64,000 nt of DNA from the NCBI RefSeq assembly GCF_002234535.1, contig NZ_CP022521.1:4402001-4466000 (forward strand), in the 5' to 3' direction. Under the pieces are notes generated by a model. It did not search any database and had not been told where the DNA came from. It worked only from the letters and a program-made list of their open reading frames with translations. Source of the DNA: Actinoalloteichus hoggarensis (lineage in GTDB: Bacteria; Actinomycetota; Actinomycetes; Mycobacteriales; Pseudonocardiaceae). Shown piece by piece: positions 1-7,462 of this stretch (its first letter is position 1; each line of letters opens with the position of its first letter). The position numbers and the translations under genes were made by a program.

Positions 1-513
1 GTCCGGCACGACGCGGAAGAGTCCGGCGTCCGCGGGGAGTCGACCCGCGCCTGCCAGCAGGGCGGCGGCGCCGCGCTCGACGTCGCCGAGCTCCTCGACG
101 GAGAGCTGGGTCAGCAGCATCTGGCGATGCTCCCGGCCCGCGGTGGCGATGTCGTCCAGCAACGCCCCGCCTTCCGGGGTGAGGGACAGCCGCCGCACCC
201 GTCGATCTCGAGAGTCGGGCACACGGCTGACCAGTCCCCGGTCGAGCAGCCGGTCGATGAGTCCGGTCGCCGTGGCCAGGCTGACGCCGAGCTGGTCCGC
301 GAGGGCATGCCCCGCGATCCCGTCGTCGAACGCCAGGCAGAGCAGCACCCGGAACTGCTGCATGGTGATTCCGCTGTCCAGCAGCGGATGCGATCTGACT
401 CGGACGGCGCGGCGCATGAGCTCGTCATGATGCCGTTCGACGGCGTCGATCAGTCGGTGCCGTTCCTCGTCGATCCGTTCCTGGTCGATCCGCACCGCGC
501 GATCCTGCCCCAT
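1..513 (-). CDS. MarR-family transcriptional regulator (C-terminus cut by window edge)
   Basis: This is a winged-helix MarR-type repressor that probably controls the divergent RND pump. The reading frame starts at ATG 513 and is still open at base 1, so 171 codons are visible and the stop lies outside. The recognition helix and wing are clear around residues 65-95 (DQLGVSLATATGLIDRLLDR, then SRVPDSRDRRVRRLSLTPEG), with the typical DxR-R wing. The N-terminal 40 residues are charged and helical, as expected for the dimerisation region. It is separated from the pump by about 106 bp containing an AT-rich element. MarR membership is seen in the sequence; regulation of the pump is inferred from divergent placement. 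The inducer is unknown. Confidence 0.85.
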   Translation of the reverse strand, partial: MGQDRAVRIDQERIDEERHRLIDAVERHHDELMRRAVRVRSHPLLDSGITMQQFRVLLCLAFDDGIAGHALADQLGVSLATATGLIDRLLDRGLVSRVPDSRDRRVRRLSLTPEGGALLDDIATAGREHRQMLLTQLSVEELGDVERGAAALLAGAGRLPADAGLFRVVPD

Positions 514-549
514 CGCGGACGTCCCCGCCGCGGCTCCCCCGATTCGGAC

Positions 550-576
550 AAATACTATGTGCGAGGCTAACTATTC
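550..576. promoter_or_regulatory. AT-rich candidate MarR operator/promoter between marR and RND pump
   Basis: In the 106-bp divergent spacer this stretch (aatactatgtgcgaggctaa, continuing ctatt) is far more AT-rich than its surroundings. It is an imperfect inverted repeat: AATA at the left edge and TATT at the right edge, with ACTA/TAGT-like elements inside. Position and composition suit a shared promoter with a MarR operator. This is inferred; no published operator is matched. Confidence 0.4.
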
Positions 577-619
577 ACCCTTTTACCTCCTGATCCGCAC
601 CTGACCGGAGGAATCACCC

Positions 620-3600
620 GTGACCTGGCTTGCTCGACTCAGCCTGGCCAATCGAGCACTGGTCGCGCTGGCGTCGGTGCTCATCCTCGGCTTCGGCGTC
701 TTCGCGACCACCTCACTCAGACAAGAGCTCGTCCCCTCGATGGAGATCCCGGTCGCCGCCGTGGTCGCCCCGTACCCCGGCGCCACGCCGCAGGTGGTGG
801 AGGACCAGGTCACCGAGCCGCTGGAGACCGCCGCCACCGGCGTCCGAGGTGTGGTGGGCACCTCGGCGACCAGCAGCGGCGGCATGTCCGTCATCACCGT
901 CGAACTCGAGTTCGGCACCGACCTCGGCGGCGCCCAGCAGGATCTCGCGCAGGCGGTGAACCGGGTCGCGAACGGACTCCCCGACGAGGTCCAGCCGACC
1001 GTCATCACCGGCAGCGTCGACGACCTGCCCGTGCTTCAGCTCTCCGCCGCGGCCGAGGCCGACGAACAGGACACCGCCGCGGTGCTGCGCGACGACGTCG
1101 TGCCGCTGCTGGAGGGCGTGTCCGGGGTCCGCGAGGTGAGCCTGACCGGCGTGGCCGACCACGTGGTCACCGTCGATCTGGACCCCGCCGCCCTGGCGGC
1201 GCACGGCATCGCACTGCCCTCGGTGCTCCAGGCGTTACAGGGCGCCGGGGCCGGCGTGCCCGCGGGCGCCCTCACCCAGAACGGCGAGACCCTCTCGGTG
1301 TCCGTCGGCGCGCCCGTCGACACCGTCGAGGACCTTCGCGAGGTCCGGCTCCCAGCACAGGAGGGCGGCGCCGTCCGGCTGGGCGACGTCGCCGAGGTGA
1401 CCAGCGCCCCCGCCGAGGCCACCGGCTACTCGCGCACCGACGGGCTGCCCAGCATCGGCATCGGGGTCACCAAGACACCCGAGGGCAACACCGTGGAGAT
1501 CTCCGAGGAGGTCCGCGCGCTGCTTCCCGAGATCGAGCGGCTGCTCGGCGAGTCCGGCCAGGTCAGCGTCGTCTTCGATCAGGCGCCGTTCATCGAGCAG
1601 TCGATCCACGACCTCACGGTGGAGGGCATGCTCGGCCTGGTCTTCGCCATCGTGATCATCCTGCTGTTCCTGCTGTCGCTGCGCTCGACGCTGGTCACCG
1701 CCGTCTCCATCCCCCTGTCGGTGCTCATGGCTTTGATCAGCCTCTACGTCACCGACTACTCGCTGAACATCCTGACCCTCGGCGCACTCACGGCCGCCGT
1801 CGGGCGGGTCGTGGACGACTCGATCGTCGTCATCGAGAACATCAAACGACATCTGGGCTACGGCGAGCCCAAACGCCAGGCGATCATCACCGCCGTCCGC
1901 GAGGTGGCGGGCGCGATCACCTCGTCGACCATCACCACGGTCGCGGTGTTCCTGCCGATCGCGCTGGTCGGCGGCCAGGTCGGCGAGCTGTTCCGTCCCT
2001 TCGCCGTCACCGTGTCCGTGGCGCTGACGGCCTCGCTGCTGGTCTCGCTGACGATCGTGCCGGTGCTGGCGTACTGGTTCCTCAAGGACCGCCGCGAGGC
2101 GGGCGAGGGCGAGCCGGACGCGGCGGCCATCCGGGAGAAGGAGGAACGCGCCCCGCTCCAGCGCACCTACCTGCCGGTGTTGCGTGGCGCACTGGCGCAT
2201 CCGGTCATCACCCTCGTCGTCGCCGTCGGCGTGCTCGGCGGCACGTTCGCCCTGATTCCGCGGTTGCAGACCAACTTCCTCGGCGACAGTGGTCAGAACA
2301 CTTTGTCGATCTCCCAGGAGCTGCCGCCCGGCGCCAGCCTGGAGACCGCCGACGCGGCGGCCCGGCAGGTGGAGGACGTCCTGGCCGACACCGACGCGGT
2401 GGAGGAGTACCAGGCCTCGATCGGCACACAGGGCGGGATGGCCGCCTCCTTCGGCATGGGCGGGTCCTCGGGCACCACGACGTTCTCCGTCACCACCGAC
2501 GAGGAGGCCGACCAGACCGCGGTGCAGGCCGAACTGCGGGAGCGGCTGGCCGAGCTGTCCGACGCGGGCGAGATCACCGTGGATTCGGGCGGCATGGGCT
2601 TCGGCGGCGCGAGCGGACTGGAGGTGATCGTCAGCGGCGACGACGAGGCCGACCTGGCCGACACGGCCACCCGGGTGACGGAGCTGGTCGCCGACACCCC
2701 CGGAGCCACCGACGTCAGCAACAATCTCGCGGTGGAGGCGCCGTCGATCGAGGTCACCGTCGACCGGGAGGCCGCCGCGGCCATCGGCATGGACGAGGCG
2801 GCGGTCGGTCAGCTGGTGGCGGGCGCGATGCGCGGCACGCCCGCGGGCAGCCTGACGCTCGACGGCACCCGGCAGGACATCGTGGTGCGCAGCGGCGCGG
2901 CGCCCGCCGACATCGAGGCGCTGCGCGAGTTCCCGCTGGGCGGCGGGCCCGCGGGGGCGATCACGCTCGGCGACATCGCCACCGTGGAGGAGGTCTCCGC
3001 GGCGACCAGCATCACCCGCCAGGACGGGCAGCGGAGCGCGACGGTCAGCGCGAGCCTCGCCGCCGAGGACCTGGGCAGCGTCAACTCCGAGTTGCGGACG
3101 CGGATCGACGGGCTCGACGTGCCGCCCGGCATCGAGGTCACGATCGGCGGCGTGAGCGCCGATCAGGACGAGGCCTTCGCCGATCTCGGTCTGGCACTGC
3201 TGCTGGCCGTCGCCATCGTGTACGTGGTGATGGTGGCGACCTTCCGCAGCCTGCTCCAGCCGCTGCTGCTGCTGGTGTCCGTCCCGTTCGCCGCGACCGG
3301 CGCGCTGGGTCTGCTGGTGCTGACGGGCACCCCGCTCGGCGTGCCCGCGCTGATCGGGATGCTGATGCTCATCGGCATCGTCGTGACCAACGCCATCGTG
3401 TTGATCGACCTGGTCAATCAGGTGCGCCGCTCGGGCCGGTCGATCGTCGAGTCGATCATCGAGGGCTCACGGCAGCGCCTGCGGCCGATCCTGATGACCG
3501 CCCTGGCGACGATCTGCGCGCTGGTGCCGATGTCGCTGGGCATCACCGGTGGCGGCGTGTTCATCTCGCAGCCGCTGGCGATCGTGGTCATCGGCGGCCT

Positions 3601-3739
3601 GTTCTCGTCGACACTGCTCACGCTGGTGCTGGTCCCGGTGCTGTACTCCCTCACCGAACGAGCGAGGGCCGCGATCGCGGGCCGGTCGCGCGGACGGCGG
3701 CACGCCGAGGACGAGGTGGGGAGCCCCGCGACGGACTGA
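620..3739 (+). CDS. RND-superfamily efflux transporter (HAE1/AcrB-like)
   Basis: This is an inner-membrane, proton-driven export pump of the hydrophobe/amphiphile RND class, 1039 aa, close to the usual length of about 1000-1050. One membrane helix near the N-terminus (about residues 12-32) is followed by a large extracytoplasmic domain, then a helix bundle (about 336-480). The duplicated second half repeats this, with helix about 530-550 and a C-terminal bundle about 860-1015. The proton-relay Asp pair of transmembrane helix 4 is present (VVDDSIVVIEN, D399-D400). The GTG start at 620 is preceded by GGAGGA 8 nt upstream. No periplasmic adaptor or outer-membrane channel gene is nearby, as expected in a Gram-positive. 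The substrate is unknown; the divergent MarR suggests an inducible drug or lipid exporter. Confidence 0.9.
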   Translation: MTWLARLSLANRALVALASVLILGFGVFATTSLRQELVPSMEIPVAAVVAPYPGATPQVVEDQVTEPLETAATGVRGVVGTSATSSGGMSVITVELEFGTDLGGAQQDLAQAVNRVANGLPDEVQPTVITGSVDDLPVLQLSAAAEADEQDTAAVLRDDVVPLLEGVSGVREVSLTGVADHVVTVDLDPAALAAHGIALPSVLQALQGAGAGVPAGALTQNGETLSVSVGAPVDTVEDLREVRLPAQEGGAVRLGDVAEVTSAPAEATGYSRTDGLPSIGIGVTKTPEGNTVEISEEVRALLPEIERLLGESGQVSVVFDQAPFIEQSIHDLTVEGMLGLVFAIVIILLFLLSLRSTLVTAVSIPLSVLMALISLYVTDYSLNILTLGALTAAVGRVVDDSIVVIENIKRHLGYGEPKRQAIITAVREVAGAITSSTITTVAVFLPIALVGGQVGELFRPFAVTVSVALTASLLVSLTIVPVLAYWFLKDRREAGEGEPDAAAIREKEERAPLQRTYLPVLRGALAHPVITLVVAVGVLGGTFALIPRLQTNFLGDSGQNTLSISQELPPGASLETADAAARQVEDVLADTDAVEEYQASIGTQGGMAASFGMGGSSGTTTFSVTTDEEADQTAVQAELRERLAELSDAGEITVDSGGMGFGGASGLEVIVSGDDEADLADTATRVTELVADTPGATDVSNNLAVEAPSIEVTVDREAAAAIGMDEAAVGQLVAGAMRGTPAGSLTLDGTRQDIVVRSGAAPADIEALREFPLGGGPAGAITLGDIATVEEVSAATSITRQDGQRSATVSASLAAEDLGSVNSELRTRIDGLDVPPGIEVTIGGVSADQDEAFADLGLALLLAVAIVYVVMVATFRSLLQPLLLLVSVPFAATGALGLLVLTGTPLGVPALIGMLMLIGIVVTNAIVLIDLVNQVRRSGRSIVESIIEGSRQRLRPILMTALATICALVPMSLGITGGGVFISQPLAIVVIGGLFSSTLLTLVLVPVLYSLTERARAAIAGRSRGRRHAEDEVGSPATD

Positions 3740-3867
3740 CGGCTCCACTCGGGCGCCGCGTCCGGGGTAAGGCCGAGTGCCGTCTCCGCGGCCCGGCTCG
3801 CGGCGCCCGCCGCCCGCTCCCCCGAGCCGGGAGTTCCGGCGAGCACGCCCGCCGCGCGTGCCCTCAT

Positions 3868-3873
3868 TAGACT
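3868..3873 (+). promoter_or_regulatory. Candidate -10 element (TAGACT) for the DUF4097-like lipoprotein gene
   Basis: TAGACT fits the actinobacterial TAnnnT pattern and stands in a GC-rich spacer about 95 nt before the GTG start of the next gene. Inferred from composition and position only. Confidence 0.3.
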
Positions 3874-3967
3874 GACGCCTGATCGAGAAGCGAAGAACGC
3901 TCCCCACCCCAGCCGGTCGCCCGCACCCGTCCGTCCACCCGGCTCAGCGAGACTCGGAGGACCCGCC

Positions 3968-4750
3968 GTGATCCCGTCCCGCCGACGCGGAGTCCGTCTT
4001 CTCTCGGCTACGGGCGCGCTGCTGGGCATCGCGATCTTGACCGGCTGCGCGAACGTCGTCGACGTCGCGGACCCCGAGACACGCGGCTTCGGGCCTGCCA
4101 CCGGGGATCTGATGATCTCCGTGTCGGACGTGGAGCACCTGGACGTCCGGCCCGCCGACGTCGACGAGATCGAGGTGACGCGCTGGTTCGCCGGTTCCTC
4201 GGTCGTCGGCGGCACCGACGCGGTGTGGGAGCGCCATGAGGACACCCTCCGGCTGGCCACGGACTGTTCGCCCTTCCTCGTCGGCCGCTGCGACGCCCGC
4301 TACGAGGTCCGGGTGCCCCCGTCGGTGAACGTGACGATCGAGGGCGACAGCGGGCGAGTCAGCGCGTCCGGCTTCGACGCGGACCTGCGGATCACCACCG
4401 CCAGCGGTGCGCTCTCGGTCGACGACGTCGGCGGCGCCCTCACCCTGGAGACAGCCAGCGGCGCGCTCCGGGCCACCGGCATCCGGTCGAGCGTGGCGGA
4501 CGTGACGGCCCAGAGCGGCGAGATCGAGCTGTCGTTCACCGAGCCTCCCGAGAGACTCACGACGCGAGCGAAGAGCGGGGAGGTCACGATCGAGGTCCCC
4601 GCGGTCGCGTACCGCCTCGCCACCACGACGCACAGCGGCGAGGTGACCAACGCCGTCCCCACCGATCCGGACGCGGAGCACTCGATCACGGTCGAGACCA
4701 CCAGCGGCCGGATCACCCTCGTCACCGGTCAGGACGGCCCGTCGACCTGA
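3968..4750 (+). CDS. Secreted lipoprotein with DUF4097-like beta-repeat domain
   Basis: The 260-aa product begins with an arginine-rich n-region, a hydrophobic stretch and a lipobox (LTGC, Cys about residue 20), so it should be a membrane-anchored extracytoplasmic lipoprotein. From about residue 115 onward, short strands recur with a TxSGxxxxxx pattern (TTASGALSV, TLETASGALRA, TAQSGEIEL, TRAKSGEVTI, TTTHSGEVT, ETTSGRITL). This is the hallmark of DUF4097/DUF4098 right-handed beta-solenoid proteins. The GTG start at 3968 is supported by GGAGGAC 6 nt upstream. No enzymatic residues are evident and the biological role of the family is poorly known. It stands alone, with no partner gene in an obvious operon. 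Confidence 0.8.
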   Translation: MIPSRRRGVRLLSATGALLGIAILTGCANVVDVADPETRGFGPATGDLMISVSDVEHLDVRPADVDEIEVTRWFAGSSVVGGTDAVWERHEDTLRLATDCSPFLVGRCDARYEVRVPPSVNVTIEGDSGRVSASGFDADLRITTASGALSVDDVGGALTLETASGALRATGIRSSVADVTAQSGEIELSFTEPPERLTTRAKSGEVTIEVPAVAYRLATTTHSGEVTNAVPTDPDAEHSITVETTSGRITLVTGQDGPST

Positions 4751-4890
4751 CGCATCCGACGCGCCCGACGACCGACCGCACGTCGTTCGCCGCCGACCGG
4801 CCCGCCGCCCGCCGTCGCGGCCCGGCGGTCACCGACACGCCCGCGACAGAGGTCGGGACTTCGGGGCGTGGCGGGCCGAGGCGCCCTTGC

Positions 4891-4896
4891 TAGGCT
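4891..4896 (+). promoter_or_regulatory. Candidate -10 element (TAGGCT) for the PP2C phosphatase gene
   Basis: TAGGCT matches the TAnnnT pattern about 105 nt upstream of the phosphatase start, in otherwise GC-rich sequence. Position and composition only. Confidence 0.3.
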
Positions 4897-5000
4897 GAGG
4901 TCTCCGATCGCGCCGTCCCGACCGGGCCCGCGCGAATCGGCGCAGCGAGCCCTGGACGTCGGGCGGCCGTGGAGCACTCGACCCTCGTGGAGGAATCCGG

Positions 5001-6827
5001 ATGACCTCCCAGGGGCAGGTACGACGCAACGTCGCTCCGCATGCCGCGCCGGAGCGCGACGGCGATCCGACTCATGGCGACTCGTCCGGTCCTCGGCCGG
5101 TCGACCCGCCACGCCCCGAGAAAGGCCCGTCGATGGCCGCAGCGGCCCGTCAGACCATCGAAGGCGACACCGCGGCGGGCATCATGGTGGTCGGCGACTC
5201 GGCGACCACGCAGCGCACGATCGCGCCGAGACTTCGGCAGGCAGGCCATCCGGTCGCCGAGGCGCGAACCGGGGCGGACTGCCTGCGTCTGTTGGAACAG
5301 AAGAGGTTCACCCTGGTCATCCTCGCCGTCGATCTGCCGGACATGGCCGGCGCCGAGGTGTTGAAGCGGATCAAGGCCGATCCCGTCCACGGCGGCACGG
5401 CGGTGATCCATCTGACCTCGGAGGCCACCACCGGCGGCGAGCGGGCGCAGGGCATGACCCGGGGCGTGGACGCCTACCTCACCGAACCGGTCGATCCCGA
5501 CGAGCTGGTCGCCACGGTGGACGCCGCTCTGCGGCGCGCGGGGGCCCTGGCCGTCGTCGAGGGGCGTCACTCCAGCGAACTCGCCATCGCGGAGGAGCGC
5601 GTCGACCGACTCGGCGGTCTGACGCAGGCGATGGCGGCGGTCAACGCGGCCACCGACTTCGACGGCGTGGTGGCGGCGGCCGCGCTCGGCCTGACCGCGA
5701 TCTTCCCCGGCCGGGCCTCCGCGTTGGCCCTGCGGCCGGACGGCTGGTGCAGGCTGGCGGTCGTCGACGGCCCCGATGAGACGATCACCACCCGGATCGT
5801 GCCCTCCGACCTGTTGGAACGGCTGGGTGATCACGCCGAGCAGGTCGCCGAGGACATCGCGACCGCCGTGCTGGACGGCACGACGTGGTCGGCGGAGGTC
5901 ATCTCCACGCCCACCGACGACGACACTCGCGTGCTGCTCTGCCAATGGCAGGCCGAGGGACCGCCCGTGTGCCTCGCGATCACCGCCGTCGAGGACCACG
6001 GCGCCGAGGAGCAGGAACTGCTCTGGCAGCTGGGCAGGACGTTCGCCCTCGCCGTCGGCGGCCTGCGCTCCTTCGCCGCGGAGCACAGCCTGGCCCTGAC
6101 TCTCCAGCGCAGCCTGCTGCCGACGCTGCTGCCACGACGCACCGACTTCGACATGGCCGTGCGGTACGTGCCCGCCGCCAGCAACGCCGAGGTCGGCGGG
6201 GACTTCTACGAGGTCACCGAATGGGGCTCCGACCTGCTCGTCGCCATCGGCGACGTCACCGGTCACTCGATCAAGGCCGCGACGATCATGGGCGAGGTGC
6301 GACACGCCCTACGGGCCTTCGCCGTCGAAGGCCATCGGCCGGACGTGATCCTCGATCTGCTGAACCGGATGATGCTGAAGTACCACCCCGAGTTCTGCGT
6401 CACCATGTGTCTGCTGCTCATCGACACGGTGACCGGCGAGGCCGCCGTCGCCAACGCCGGACACATCCCGCCGCTGCTCGTCGACGCCGAGGGCGCGCGG
6501 TTCGCCCCCGTCAACGGCCCGCTGTTGGGGATAGCCCTGGACCGTCCCGGTTCGACGAGCGTGCGCATCCCGGTCGGCACCACCGTGATCCTGTTGACCG
6601 ACGGGCTGGTCGAGGACCGGGTCACCGATCTCGACGAGGCGATGACCGCGCTGGCCGAGGTCGCCACCACCGCCGCCGCCGACAGCGACGACCTGGAAGA
6701 CCTCTGCGAGCAGCTGATCACGGAGTTCGGCACCGGCAAGGACGACGACATCGCCCTGCTGGCCCTGCGGCGTCTCGCGGAGCGGCCGCGAGACGCCGAC
6801 GACGAGTCGGCGAACGGGCCCGCCTGA
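5001..6827 (+). CDS. Pseudo-receiver / GAF-like / PP2C (SpoIIE-RsbU type) serine phosphatase
   Basis: This 608-aa cytoplasmic protein has a receiver-like fold (about 58-178), a middle sensor-like region (about 195-355, GAF-like by position) and a C-terminal PPM/PP2C domain (about 365-592). The phosphatase metal-binding motifs are intact: GGDFYEV (399-405), GDVTGHS (417-423), LLTDGLVE (531-538) and GKDDDIALL (579-587). It should therefore dephosphorylate an anti-sigma-factor antagonist, as RsbU does. The receiver is abnormal: the first acidic residue is Gly65, the phosphoacceptor position is Ala109 (ILAVDLPDMAG), and the conserved Lys is Glu162 (YLTEP). The ATG start has GGAGGA upstream. No anti-sigma or antagonist gene adjoins it; the SigF/SigB-type sigma factor is 50 kb away. 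Confidence 0.87.
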   Translation: MTSQGQVRRNVAPHAAPERDGDPTHGDSSGPRPVDPPRPEKGPSMAAAARQTIEGDTAAGIMVVGDSATTQRTIAPRLRQAGHPVAEARTGADCLRLLEQKRFTLVILAVDLPDMAGAEVLKRIKADPVHGGTAVIHLTSEATTGGERAQGMTRGVDAYLTEPVDPDELVATVDAALRRAGALAVVEGRHSSELAIAEERVDRLGGLTQAMAAVNAATDFDGVVAAAALGLTAIFPGRASALALRPDGWCRLAVVDGPDETITTRIVPSDLLERLGDHAEQVAEDIATAVLDGTTWSAEVISTPTDDDTRVLLCQWQAEGPPVCLAITAVEDHGAEEQELLWQLGRTFALAVGGLRSFAAEHSLALTLQRSLLPTLLPRRTDFDMAVRYVPAASNAEVGGDFYEVTEWGSDLLVAIGDVTGHSIKAATIMGEVRHALRAFAVEGHRPDVILDLLNRMMLKYHPEFCVTMCLLLIDTVTGEAAVANAGHIPPLLVDAEGARFAPVNGPLLGIALDRPGSTSVRIPVGTTVILLTDGLVEDRVTDLDEAMTALAEVATTAAADSDDLEDLCEQLITEFGTGKDDDIALLALRRLAERPRDADDESANGPA

Positions 6828-6854
6828 TCCGACGGGCCGCCTGATCCGACGGGC
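6823..6854. repeat. Two tandem copies of a 15-bp unit at the end of the phosphatase gene
   Basis: CCTGATCCGACGGGC occurs twice, two bases apart; the first copy contains the stop codon of the phosphatase gene. It is probably a small local duplication. Confidence 0.5.
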
Positions 6855-7462
6855 GCGCCGAACCGCGGCCGGGCGGCCGCCGCCGATGCCGCCTTGTCGT
6901 TCCGGTCCCTCGTCGAGGTGCCGGTCGGACGCACGCGCTCCGGTTCCCTGATCGCCCTGCACCGTCGACCGCCTGTCCCGTAGACGGCCTGCACTTCGGA
7001 AGGAGCGCGACACCGTGGGCAGCGGAATCGACACCCGGCGCCGCAGTCCTGCCGAGAAGATCTCCGACACGAGGCGGGAGCGCTTGTAGCGTGACCCGCG
7101 GACAAGCCAGGACCGGCAGGATGCCGCGGTGGAACGCGGTTCCGACGCGGCGACGCTTCACGCGGGCGGACGAACCGTCGCCGCCGTCCATCTTCCCGGC
7201 TTCGTCGCGGCGGCGGTGTGCTCCGCCGAGCCCCGCCCGGCATGCCGGCCGTCCGGCCGAGACCCGCCTCGCCATGCCAGACCCGGCTTCGCCGACGGCC
7301 GACCCTCCCCGGACGAGCGGGACCGGCCGGCCGGGCCCGACCGGCACGCCGACGCGGGCACGGGCGAAGACCGGCCCCGCACCTGGCGCGTGGTGCGGGG
7401 CCGGCTCTTTCCCTCGGCTCGGCCGTCACCCGTCGGCCGCACCGAAGCCCTGTCGCCTCACC
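6828..7462. other. 635-bp stretch without a supported gene
   Basis: It holds the tail of the 15-bp duplication and, near its right end, a strong hairpin (7371-7404). Open frames here lack ribosome-binding sites and have arginine/proline-rich compositions typical of GC-rich shadow frames. I see no gene. Confidence 0.5.
7371..7404 (-). terminator. Hairpin downstream of the GH48 gene
   Basis: A perfect 12-bp inverted repeat (CCGGCCCCGCAC / GTGCGGGGCCGG) with a 10-nt loop lies about 60 bp after the GH48 stop codon. It lacks a long U tract, as is usual in high-GC actinomycetes. Confidence 0.6.

Noticed and set aside
558-576. A possible iron box (AGGCTAAC) between marR and the RND pump
   Set aside because: Only eight central bases fit the DmdR/IdeR consensus; the outer half-sites do not match, and a MarR gene adjoins.
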